A stretch of 64,000 nt of DNA from CALNYZ01 sp942490945. Its GTDB lineage: Bacteria; Pseudomonadota; Gammaproteobacteria; UBA6429; Thiohalophilaceae. The notes under the pieces were generated by a model. It was not told the origin of the DNA. It searched no databases and saw nothing but the letters and a program-made list of their open reading frames with translations. Each line of letters begins with the position of its first letter. Position 1 is the stretch's first letter. The stretch covers positions 620,001-684,000 of the forward strand of contig CALNYZ010000044.1 of assembly GCA_942490945.1 (NCBI GenBank), written 5' to 3'. The position numbers and the translations under genes were made by a program. This document shows, in pieces, positions 26,368 to 34,931 of the stretch.

Positions 26368-27270
26368 ATGCACAATCTCACGGATATCGCGGTTTTTGTA
26401 CAGGTGGTGGAAAGCGGCAGTTTTACCGATGCGGCAGAACATCTCGGGCTCTCGCGCTCCGTGATCAGTAAATACATTACTCGCCTGGAAGAGCGGTTAG
26501 GCGCGCGATTACTGAACCGAACCACACGACGATTGAGCCTGACGGAAGCGGGGCAGACTTTCTTCACTCACAGTCGACAGGGGCTACAGGCGATTGAGGT
26601 CGCGGAAGCGGAAGTTACCCAATTACAGCGAACACCACGCGGAATGTTAAAACTGAACACCCCCATGTCATTCGGTATCCAGCATATTGCACCAATTCTT
26701 CCCGACTTTTTGGGCAGATATCCTGAGTTATCGGTCGATATGAAACTGGATGACCGCCAGGTCGATCTCATCGAAGCGGGTTTTGATCTGGCTATCCGCA
26801 TTGCCGACTTACCCGACTCGAGTCTCATTGCACGGCGTTTGGGTCCCTGTCGCCATGTTGTTTGTGCATCACCGCAATACATTGAACAACACGGCGCGCC
26901 ACACACACCCGACGATTTACGCCAGCATAATGTACTGACTTATCGTTACCAGGACTCACCCAATGAGTGGCGCTTCCTTACACCCGATAGACGATATGCT
27001 GCCGTGCCAGTAACAGGATCACTACAAATGAACAACAGTCTGGCAATTCGCGAAGCGGTGTTAAGTGGCGCCGGTATTACGCTGACGCCAAGCTTCATCG
27101 TCGGGGAAGATATTAAATCGGGTAAACTGCATCAGTTATTACCTGAATACCGGGCACAGGAAGTCTCCATCTATGCGGTGTACCCAGAGCGTCGACATCT
27201 CTTGCCAAAGGTGCAGGCATTTATAGACTTCATGAAAGAACGAATTACGGAGTCACCTTACTGGGATTAA
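26368..27270 (+). CDS. LysR-family transcriptional regulator
   Basis: 300 residues. The N-terminal winged helix reads MHNLTDIAVFVQVVESGSFT and AAEHLGLSRSVISKYITRLE; the C-terminal effector domain has LNTPMSFGIQHIAPILPDFL and GAGITLTPSFIVGEDI. LysR regulators usually control the adjacent divergent operon. The gap to the cyclase start is 143 nt and should hold the LysR operator, but I could not confirm a T-N11-A dyad by eye. Likely inducer is related to the operon's substrate. Confidence 0.9.
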   Translation: MHNLTDIAVFVQVVESGSFTDAAEHLGLSRSVISKYITRLEERLGARLLNRTTRRLSLTEAGQTFFTHSRQGLQAIEVAEAEVTQLQRTPRGMLKLNTPMSFGIQHIAPILPDFLGRYPELSVDMKLDDRQVDLIEAGFDLAIRIADLPDSSLIARRLGPCRHVVCASPQYIEQHGAPHTPDDLRQHNVLTYRYQDSPNEWRFLTPDRRYAAVPVTGSLQMNNSLAIREAVLSGAGITLTPSFIVGEDIKSGKLHQLLPEYRAQEVSIYAVYPERRHLLPKVQAFIDFMKERITESPYWD

Positions 27271-27664
27271 TAAGCAGACGGGTTTTGACATGTGTAGAAA
27301 AATTCGGACGTGCACATTTTAAATGACTTAAGGTATTTCATTCACTGGCCATCTTATGGACGCAAATCCGGCCAACTTATGGGCACATACACATCACCCC
27401 TCATGGCCTTGCACGTAGAACGCTGCGTGTTCATCATACGCAACTTCGTATCCTACTCCAGCTGTCATCATGCGTACCCTTGTCTAACGGCTCCGGGCAA
27501 ACAGGCCCACCTAATATTGTTAATGATTTTCCAATAGATTCACTGGAATTTCGGGGCGAAAATCTCACTGAAAACTTGCCCCTTATAGCTATCTGGTGCT
27601 GAATTTGTGCGTATTCCTGCTAATCTTAGTAAACCACTCAAGTAAAGGGGGCGCGAGGGTACGA
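27271..27664. other. Intergenic region with short repeated words, possible IS-end remnant
   Basis: No gene. TGGCCATCTTATGG (27346-27359) and CGGCCAACTTATGG (27369-27382) match at 12 of 14 positions as direct repeats. TGTGTAGAAAAATTC begins at 27291. Repeated short words near an end are seen in IS21-type elements, but I cannot confirm this and no transposase fragment is present. Upstream of 27665 is GAGGGT, a plausible ribosome-binding site. Confidence 0.35.
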
Positions 27665-30600
27665 ATGCCGTTTATCAGCCTGTCGATTGCTGTATTAATC
27701 GGTATTTGTTTATATGCCGGTCTGCACTTCCTTGCCCATTATAATTACAGCGTAAAACGCCACGCGCCCAATGTGCTGTACTTATATTTTGGCTTGCTGT
27801 GTGTGGCAGCTATCGGTTACTCACTGGCAGAATTACGCGCCTACTACACGCTCGACCCGCATACCTATGTAACGGCATTCCGGTGGCGGGCAATATTCGC
27901 CGGTATCTTTCTGTCCATCTGGCCCTGGTTTGTACTGCGCTATACAGGCTTTGGGCCGCGCTGGTTTGTATGGGTGACCTCATTACTCTTTGCATCCCAC
28001 ATTGTTCGCAGCCTGCTGGGTCCATTCGGCAGTTTTTTTGACTCCCTGCCGGTGATTGATGTGCGTGAATTTCCCTGGGGCGAACGAATCAGCTTCCATC
28101 AAAACGTCACATTCACTATTGGTGATCGCATCATATGGGTGGTTTTATTATTAATAATCGGATATACCTTCTACGCCTGTTTCAAACAATACCAGCGTGG
28201 TCAACATAAACGCGCATTAATGCTGGCAAGTGCGATGCTGGTATTTACCATTTTTCTTGCCGAAAATCTGTTTGTCCGCACCGGCCTGATTGATTTTATT
28301 TTCCTCGCGCAATATGGATTACCTGCCATCATCATTATTATGAGTTGCGCCTTGCATCAGCAGGCACACGAGCACAAACAGCGTGCCTTTGCCTTGCTGG
28401 ATCATGTGCCTGCGGTAATCTATATGAAAGATACCCAGGGCCGTTACCTGCTGGTTAACAAGCAATTCGAAGAACTGCACAATAAAAGCAATGCAGAGAT
28501 GCTGGGTAAATCAGACTTTGATGTGCTTGATGCTGACACAGCCAGAGCAGTGCGTCAAAACGATGCGGACATGGCAGCTGCGGGGCACATGGTTGAATTC
28601 AGGGAAAGTATTGAGCATCCCGACCATTCAATTCATACCTATAATTCTCTCAAGTTCCCCCTATATGACAGTAATAACAATATGTATGCGGTTTGTGGTG
28701 TGTCAACGGATGTCACGCAATTACAACTGGCAAACGAATTATACGACCAGAGTGAATCAAAATATCGCACGCTGTACGAAACCGCCAGTGATGCGATATT
28801 TCTTATGCAAGATAATGTATTTACCGACTGTAATACTAAAACTCTGGAGATGTTTGGCTGCCGTCGTGAAGACATCGTGGGGAATACACCCATGGCATTT
28901 TCACCCGCCACACAATATGACGGCAGCAGCTCGGTTGATAAAGCTATCGAAAAAATTACGCTTGCTTTTCGCGGCGAGCCACAAACCTTTGACTGGTTGC
29001 ATAGTCGTCTTGATGGATCATTATTTGATGCGGAAGTCAGTCTCAACTATCTCGAACTGGACAGCCAACCAAGCTTACTAGCCATTGTGCGTGATGTGAC
29101 CGCACGTAAACGCAGCGAGGATGCACTACGTAATATCGCAACCGGTGTGACAGGGCAGTCAGGTGAAGCGTTTTATCACCAGGTTGTTACCCATCTTGTG
29201 GATCTGTTTCAGGCAAAATTTGCTTTTATTGGCATACTCGACAAGGATAATCCGCATCATGTCCAGACACTTGCCGTGTGCATTGATGGCAAAATTGCAG
29301 ATAACATGCGTTATAGACTGAATGATTCTCCCTGTGAAAATGTACTGATTCGTCATACCTGTTCATACCCTGTAAACGTACAGTCACAGTTTCCAGACGA
29401 CAGACTGCTTAAAGAAATGGGTGCAGAAAGTTATATCGGTACACCACTACATGATGCAAACCAGCAATCAATCGGGTTGATTGTGGTAATCGATTCCAAA
29501 CCCATGTCAGATATCGCACAGTTAACGCCGATACTGGAAATTTTTGCTGCCCGCACCAGCGCAGAAATCGAACGCGTAGCGGCAGAAACGCACATTCGGC
29601 GCATGGCCTTTGAAGACTATCTGACCGGGCTCGCCAACCGTGCAGCCTTGCATGAGCATATGGCCGGCATATTAAAACGTTCACGAAACCGGACCCTGTC
29701 AGGCGCGATGTTGTTAATCGATCTGGATCATTTCAAGACGATTAATGATGCATTGAGTCACGATGTCGGTGACCAGGTATTAAAACTGGTTGGCCAACGA
29801 CTGCAGGATATTGCTGATAACAGCATTTATCTGGCACGTATTGGTGGCGATGAATTTGTCGCCTTGCTGACCACAGATGAAAGCGCCACAGATATTGCAA
29901 TCGAAGACTATGCAACAAAATTTGCCCTGCTAATCGTTGATGAATTGACAAAACCGCTGCACCTGGACAATCGCATCTTGAATATCGGCGCCAGTGTTGG
30001 TGTCGTGTTCTTTCCGCAGCAAGGTGACAATGAGCTTGATATCATGCGCCGTGCCGACATGGCCCTGTATCGTGCAAAAAATATGGGCCGTGGCAATGTA
30101 CAGTTTTATGAACCGGCCCTGCAGGAAATTGCCGATGAACGCTTGCATATCGAACGTGGCTTGCGCCATGCAATTGAAAACAACGAACTGAGCCTGCACT
30201 ATCAACCACAAGTAAATATCGAAGGTAAATTTATTGGCGCCGAAGCCTTGCTGCGCTGGTTCAACCCGGAACTCGGACAGGTTGCCCCGGACCGGTTTAT
30301 TCCGGTCGCCGAAGAGACCGGACTTATTCATGAGGTCGGTGACTGGGTTTTAAACGAGGCCTGTCGACAAATACAAGTGTGGCAACAGGCAGGATCATTT
30401 GCACAGCATATCGCGGTCAATGTCAGCGCCTGGCAATTTGCCAATCCGGATTTTGTCCCACAGGTTAATGCGAAACTGGCGAAATATAATCTTAAACCAC
30501 AACAGCTTGTGCTTGAACTGACTGAAAGTGCATTGTTGTTTGATCTGCAAGAAGCCATTAGCAAACTGGCAAATTTCCGTAAGACCGGTATTCGTGTTGC

Positions 30601-30928
30601 ACTGGATGACTTTGGCACAGGCTATTCTTCGCTTGCCTACCTGAAAGATATGGCCATGGATATACTTAAAATTGACAAGGCCTTTACCCATGAACTGACC
30701 AAAAACAATCAGCACCCGCTGGTGGAAACCATTATTGCCATGGGTCAGCACATGAATCTTGAAGTCATTGCAGAAGGCGTCGAAACGGCGGCGCAACGCA
30801 ATATTCTTATCGACCTGGGTTGTGAGTCATTTCAGGGCTATTATTTTGCCAAGCCCATGAGTGCGGCAGATTTTAGTAATTGGCAAAATCAAAATTCAGG
30901 AGTCGTGACACTTAAAACATCGCGATAA
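27665..30928 (+). CDS. Membrane-bound PAS-PAS-GAF-GGDEF-EAL protein (dual c-di-GMP enzyme)
   Basis: 1087 residues from the ATG at 27665; GAGGGT 8 nt upstream supports it over the GTG at 27596. Residues about 1-240 form several membrane helices, perhaps a 7TM sensory module. PAS domains follow at about 240-370 and 370-500, a GAF domain at about 510-670, then GGDEF near residue 726 (RIGGDEFVALL) and EAL near 860 (EALLRWF). DDFGTGYSSL is intact in the EAL domain. There is no RxxD inhibition motif before GGDEF, so product inhibition is unlikely. Both catalytic motifs look functional, but net activity cannot be read. Confidence 0.9.
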   Translation: MPFISLSIAVLIGICLYAGLHFLAHYNYSVKRHAPNVLYLYFGLLCVAAIGYSLAELRAYYTLDPHTYVTAFRWRAIFAGIFLSIWPWFVLRYTGFGPRWFVWVTSLLFASHIVRSLLGPFGSFFDSLPVIDVREFPWGERISFHQNVTFTIGDRIIWVVLLLIIGYTFYACFKQYQRGQHKRALMLASAMLVFTIFLAENLFVRTGLIDFIFLAQYGLPAIIIIMSCALHQQAHEHKQRAFALLDHVPAVIYMKDTQGRYLLVNKQFEELHNKSNAEMLGKSDFDVLDADTARAVRQNDADMAAAGHMVEFRESIEHPDHSIHTYNSLKFPLYDSNNNMYAVCGVSTDVTQLQLANELYDQSESKYRTLYETASDAIFLMQDNVFTDCNTKTLEMFGCRREDIVGNTPMAFSPATQYDGSSSVDKAIEKITLAFRGEPQTFDWLHSRLDGSLFDAEVSLNYLELDSQPSLLAIVRDVTARKRSEDALRNIATGVTGQSGEAFYHQVVTHLVDLFQAKFAFIGILDKDNPHHVQTLAVCIDGKIADNMRYRLNDSPCENVLIRHTCSYPVNVQSQFPDDRLLKEMGAESYIGTPLHDANQQSIGLIVVIDSKPMSDIAQLTPILEIFAARTSAEIERVAAETHIRRMAFEDYLTGLANRAALHEHMAGILKRSRNRTLSGAMLLIDLDHFKTINDALSHDVGDQVLKLVGQRLQDIADNSIYLARIGGDEFVALLTTDESATDIAIEDYATKFALLIVDELTKPLHLDNRILNIGASVGVVFFPQQGDNELDIMRRADMALYRAKNMGRGNVQFYEPALQEIADERLHIERGLRHAIENNELSLHYQPQVNIEGKFIGAEALLRWFNPELGQVAPDRFIPVAEETGLIHEVGDWVLNEACRQIQVWQQAGSFAQHIAVNVSAWQFANPDFVPQVNAKLAKYNLKPQQLVLELTESALLFDLQEAISKLANFRKTGIRVALDDFGTGYSSLAYLKDMAMDILKIDKAFTHELTKNNQHPLVETIIAMGQHMNLEVIAEGVETAAQRNILIDLGCESFQGYYFAKPMSAADFSNWQNQNSGVVTLKTSR

Positions 30929-31010
30929 GAATATACCGGATCAGTTCAAAACAAAATAATACAATTACATGACCCACCACCGCCATCCCTGGCAAATGAT
31001 ATCCTGATTT

Positions 31011-31460
31011 CTATTGGGCAAGACGCAAGCCGTTTAATTTTTCGAGGCCTTGTTGCGGGCTTACTTCACGAAGTGAGGCACGATAAGTTGAATAGCCTGC
31101 CCGTTCCAGTCGTAATTCAAAGAAATAACGCTGCCCTGCTTTGGCCTCATGGTCAACCAGCAAGTCGTTGAAGTCCCAGAGAAATTTGTTTCCTTCTATA
31201 CTGATTTCATGGTCACCCGCGATAACAGGGGCAACCGTGTAGCTGCCATAAAGGTATTCACCGTGATTTTTTTTATCGATATATATGTTCGGATGGGTAA
31301 TTTTTTTTATTTCATACTCCGTGGTACGTATGAATATATATTGTGCCTGCCCAGGCTTTACGTCAGGCAAGCGGGTAAATACCGGGCCCGTGGGTGTAGA
31401 GCCACAAGCAGACAATAAAAGGGCAGACAGCGCTAACAACAAAATACTGATTTTTTTCAT
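31011..31460 (-). CDS. DUF2846 lipoprotein
   Basis: 149 residues. MKKISILLLALSALLLSAC is a lipoprotein signal with Cys at 19. The mature part (FIRTTEYEIKKITHPNIYID, then GDHEISIEGN and AGQRYFFELRLER) has the beta-rich pattern of DUF2846. Function is unknown. It is convergent with the long signalling gene and divergent from the Dyp peroxidase gene. Confidence 0.75.
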   Translation of the reverse strand: MKKISILLLALSALLLSACGSTPTGPVFTRLPDVKPGQAQYIFIRTTEYEIKKITHPNIYIDKKNHGEYLYGSYTVAPVIAGDHEISIEGNKFLWDFNDLLVDHEAKAGQRYFFELRLERAGYSTYRASLREVSPQQGLEKLNGLRLAQ

Positions 31461-31652
31461 ATATTCTCCAGACTACATTTAAAGATTGATAATAACAGTA
31501 CATACGATCATAACCCCAGTACAGGGTCTGTTTTTAAAAGAAAGATTTATAACTATGACGGGCTATGGATGGATTGGATCAAGTGAAGTACACAAACTGT
31601 AGTACAATCCGTAATGCATATAGATTTGATATTTAATAAGGGAGATTCCACC

Positions 31653-32540
31653 ATGGCGAATAGCCAGGTTGGCATACTGACAGAAGAAACCTTGCTGGCG
31701 CGTTATATGTACTTCTCACTGATCGATCTGGACGAGATTAACATTGCACTGGATGACCTGAACAATGTAATTGATCACGAACATTGCGTAGTCGGATTCG
31801 GCTCCTCACTGGTTACCGCTCTGGGTGCGACAATACCCGGTCTGACAACGTTTCCCGCCATCAGTCATGTTGGAATCGACGTACCCTCCACACCTGCTGC
31901 ATTGTGGGTCTGGCTGCGCGGCATTGACCGTGGCGAGATTTTTCACCGTTCCAGGATCATCGAGGCCATGCTGTCACCTGCATTTGCACTCGATAATACG
32001 GTGGATGCTTTTCAATATGATGCGAATCGGGATTTATCCGGTTACGAAGACGGCACGGAAAATCCGCAAGGTGACGAAGCCGTGCAGGCGGCTATCGTAC
32101 AGGGACAGGGTGAGGGCATGGATGGCAGCAGCTTTGTAGCGGTACAACAATGGTTGCATGACTTTGAAACACTCGAAGACCTGGGGCCAGAAGAACAGGA
32201 CGATATTTTCGGTCGGCATCTCGATGATAATGAAGAGTTTGATGAGGCGCCGCTATCCGCACACACAAAACGTGCGGCGCAGGAAAATTTTACCCCGCAG
32301 GCATATCTTGTCCGTCGCTCCATGCCCTGGGCAGACGGCATGCACGCGGGCATCATGTTTGTTGCCTTTGGCCACTCGTTTCAGGCATATGAATCTATCC
32401 TGAGAAACATGCTCGGTTTAAATGATGGTGTGATCGATGGCTTGTTCAGTTTCACACGTCCCATCACCGGTGCATATTTCTGGTGTCCGCCGGTGCGTAA
32501 TAACAAACTGGATTTACGTGCGCTTGGCCTTGATACATAA
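31653..32540 (+). CDS. Dyp-type peroxidase
   Basis: 295 residues from MANSQ, preceded by GGGAG. GxxDG motif is G130-Y-E-D133-G134 (SGYEDGTENP). H204 in LSAHTKRAA is the likely proximal haem ligand, and R221/R222 in LVRRSMPW the distal Arg region. Dyp peroxidases oxidise dyes, phenols or Mn, or act on porphyrins. There is no signal peptide and no twin-arginine motif, so it is probably cytoplasmic or in an encapsulin; no encapsulin gene is seen here. Confidence 0.88.
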   Translation: MANSQVGILTEETLLARYMYFSLIDLDEINIALDDLNNVIDHEHCVVGFGSSLVTALGATIPGLTTFPAISHVGIDVPSTPAALWVWLRGIDRGEIFHRSRIIEAMLSPAFALDNTVDAFQYDANRDLSGYEDGTENPQGDEAVQAAIVQGQGEGMDGSSFVAVQQWLHDFETLEDLGPEEQDDIFGRHLDDNEEFDEAPLSAHTKRAAQENFTPQAYLVRRSMPWADGMHAGIMFVAFGHSFQAYESILRNMLGLNDGVIDGLFSFTRPITGAYFWCPPVRNNKLDLRALGLDT

Positions 32541-32563
32541 GCTAACAATACATAAACAATGAC

Positions 32564-33337
32564 ATGATCATGGTTCGACAAACGAAAATAGCCCGAATAA
32601 TCACAGCAATGCCCTGCAGGATTGCCACATTAACTGCGCTGCTCCTGACGCTTAATGTTTCGTCCGCTGAAACACTCATACTCAATGACACAAACCTTGC
32701 ACCATATACAACCGTGCAAGGCGATGGCTTTCTGGATGTAATCGCCGGCAAGGCATTCAAACAGGCCGGTCTTGAACTACGTCTGGTACGACTACCGGCA
32801 GAGCGCGGCTTACGCAACGCAAATAATGGTATTGATGACGGCGACCTGACACGTATCAAGGGTATCGAAAAACTCTACCCGAATCTGGTCCGCGTACCGG
32901 AAAAACTCATCGACTGGGAATTTGTAGCCTTCTCACGCGACCTGAATATTCGGACAAATAACTGGGCAAGCCTGAAGAATTACAATATAGGCCTGATTAA
33001 AGGTTGGAAAATTTTTGAGGTAAATACCAAAGACTTTACCAAGGTTGAAGCAGTACGTGACGCGCATATTCTCTTTACCATGCTCGACCTTGACCGGATT
33101 CAGGTCGCGTTGTTTGCCCGCTGGATGGGACAAGCCTATATAAACAATATGCAACTTAAAAATATCCATGTTCTGGAACCCTCGCTTGCCAAAAGGGAAA
33201 TGTTTATCTACCTCAACAAAAAACATCAGCACCATGCTGCCAATATTGCTACTCAACTAAAAAAGCTCAAACAAACGGGCGAGTATGACAAACTATACAA
33301 GGAAAAAGTTTTAAATACGCTAAACCGGAACAACTAA
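32564..33337 (+). CDS. Periplasmic solute-binding protein, family 3 type
   Basis: 257 residues. A hydrophobic stretch (IATLTALLLTLNVSSA) ends in AE at about residue 36, so the protein is exported. Mature start ETLILNDTNLAPYTTVQGDG resembles amino-acid-type solute-binding proteins, with LVRLPAERGLRNANNGIDDG as the second strand region. No ABC transporter is next to it. The protein may be a sensor or scavenging binding protein. It starts 23 nt after the Dyp peroxidase stop, so both may be co-transcribed. Confidence 0.75.
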   Translation: MIMVRQTKIARIITAMPCRIATLTALLLTLNVSSAETLILNDTNLAPYTTVQGDGFLDVIAGKAFKQAGLELRLVRLPAERGLRNANNGIDDGDLTRIKGIEKLYPNLVRVPEKLIDWEFVAFSRDLNIRTNNWASLKNYNIGLIKGWKIFEVNTKDFTKVEAVRDAHILFTMLDLDRIQVALFARWMGQAYINNMQLKNIHVLEPSLAKREMFIYLNKKHQHHAANIATQLKKLKQTGEYDKLYKEKVLNTLNRNN

Positions 33338-33496
33338 AAATATTTTTCAGCACCACTTGTTTTTTGGATCGTTGTACTCTATAAATTGCCTGACTACAGC
33401 GTCGAAAGCAACCGCCCAGCAACCGGCCAACATTCCCTGATAGCCAAACATATGTATCGAGTACAACATAGCTATTCGTTCTGAAGGAGCGACACA

Positions 33497-33604
33497 ATGA
33501 AACAACAAGCCAAACCAAAACAAGCAACCACTGCAAAACCGGCATCATCTTCCAAACAAAAACCTGCCATTAGCAAGCAGGCAAAACCGGCTGGCAAGAA
33601 GTAA
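33497..33604 (+). CDS. Very small Lys/Gln/Ala-rich protein (35 residues)
   Basis: An ATG at 33497 with AAGGAG 7 nt upstream opens a 35-codon frame that reads MKQQAKPKQATTAKPASSSK and on to KPAGKK, ending in TAA at 33602-33604. It is highly basic with repeated KP and KQ words and no hydrophobic segment, like histone-tail-like or low-complexity nucleic-acid-binding peptides. It has a strong ribosome-binding site, and a hairpin follows. I do not recognise a family; expression is not proven. Confidence 0.55.
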   Translation: MKQQAKPKQATTAKPASSSKQKPAISKQAKPAGKK

Positions 33605-33621
33605 TTAATCTATAGCTAGAT

Positions 33622-33650
33622 GGCCGGGATGTTTTGTAAATATCCCGGCC
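33622..33650. terminator. Perfect 9-bp hairpin downstream of the small ORF
   Basis: GGCCGGGAT (33622-33630) and ATCCCGGCC (33642-33650) form a perfect stem with 11-nt loop. No T-run follows, so it may be a stabilising 3' structure or weak terminator. Confidence 0.5.
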
Positions 33651-33753
33651 AATAAACACATCTACTTTCTCAACAATCACTACGAACTAATTTACACGGA
33701 CCTAACAACCCTTATCTGCTCAAGTCAGAAATAACCGTGAAGTGGCGAAAAAT

Positions 33754-33778
33754 AAAAAAGGGCCCGCAGGCCCTTTTT
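33754..33778. terminator. Bidirectional rho-independent terminator
   Basis: AAAAAGGGCC and GGCCCTTTTT form a 10-bp stem with a tight CGCA loop, flanked by A and T runs on both strands. It separates the plus-strand genes from the convergent PhnD-like gene ending at 33805. Confidence 0.9.
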
Positions 33779-33804
33779 AAAGATTTTTGCTATCAACAGC
33801 ATTG

Positions 33805-34644
33805 TTACCAGCCAAAGATAACCCCTTCGAGCAAGGCATTATGACCATTGTATTCTTCGTTGGTCGCATATATAAAACTCTTGGCTTTCTTGCCACCGAA
33901 CTGTTTTACCACCGCCGCGGCTGCCTTCTGCCCGTCGCCGCTGATTATCCCCTTTGCGATTCTGCCTTTATCAATATTGCTGATACGTGGTCCGGCGGAA
34001 ATCACCTGGTTTGGTAGTGGTCGGCTGGTATAAATAATTCTCAAGCTCTTGCGCTGTTCATCGTTGAGTTTCTTTCGGTAAAATGTGGTACGAAAAACGG
34101 CTGCCTTGCAACTGGCATCTTTTGAGAAGATTTTATACACGCCACCCATGCCGCCACGTATACCCCGTATGACTGGCTGACGAACCGGGTTTCTGAAATA
34201 GGCAAGTACCGATAAGGTAGACAGGTTCGGTGGTGATATGCCACAAATTTTTTGACCGATGAGATCATCAGGGCTTGTAATCGTTTTATCATCTGCGCGA
34301 ACGACCAGATGAAATTCCAGCGTACCGGGCAATTTCACCAGCATGTCATGTTTCAAATGTGCCTGACGCCAGGATGCGAAGTGTGGCCCGTCAAACACGA
34401 TATCATACTTTCCTTCGCGCATCTCGCGTTGATAGTTTAACCAGTTACCGGGGTGCTTATATACAACTTTGGTCTTTAACACGCTGGATATATAGTCCAC
34501 TAATGGGCCGTATAATTTCTGGCCTGCTGCGGGTTTTTCACGGGGTGGGGCGGTAAAAATCAAATCTTCTGCGATTGCAGATTGCGCGCTTATGGACAGG
34601 AATATTGTCGCTGCAGCAGCTACAGCCATCCATCGTCTTAACAT
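33805..34644 (-). CDS. PhnD-like periplasmic substrate-binding protein
   Basis: 279 residues from the ATG at 34644, with GAGGAG 7 nt upstream; the longer frame starts at a TTG two codons earlier. Signal peptide MLRRWMAVAAAATIFLSISA precedes EDLIFTAPPREKPAAGQKLY. The body has GKYDIVFDGPHFASWRQAHL and DDLIGQKICGISPPNLST, the typical PhnD-like layout. Two Cys (KICGIS, DASCKAAVF) may form a disulfide. No transporter genes are adjacent. It is the second PhnD-type orphan in the window (the other is at 17210-18037); the two are not close copies. Confidence 0.8.
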   Translation of the reverse strand: MLRRWMAVAAAATIFLSISAQSAIAEDLIFTAPPREKPAAGQKLYGPLVDYISSVLKTKVVYKHPGNWLNYQREMREGKYDIVFDGPHFASWRQAHLKHDMLVKLPGTLEFHLVVRADDKTITSPDDLIGQKICGISPPNLSTLSVLAYFRNPVRQPVIRGIRGGMGGVYKIFSKDASCKAAVFRTTFYRKKLNDEQRKSLRIIYTSRPLPNQVISAGPRISNIDKGRIAKGIISGDGQKAAAAVVKQFGGKKAKSFIYATNEEYNGHNALLEGVIFGW

Positions 34645-34931
34645 AGCCAACTCCTCAAAATTCTGTTTATTTTTATATAGTTATACCACATTCATGGTAT
34701 AGATCTGAAGCAATCCGGACTTAGACTAAGCCCGGACACTGCCATTTGCAAGTACCCGACTTTCTACATCGGCCAAATTGCTGGAAACTCAAGCCATTTC
34801 ATCACTTTATTAAGCGACTGTAGTCACTCACCATTTGTGCCGATAACTGCCTGACTAAGAACAGATAAATACCAGATAATTAACAGACAAATATATGAAT
34901 ATTTGGAGAGAAAACATTACTATAGGTGATT

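Noticed and set aside
33622..33650. Strong rho-independent terminator
   Set aside because: The stem is perfect but has no T-tract, so listed only as a hairpin; the real terminator is at 33754-33778.
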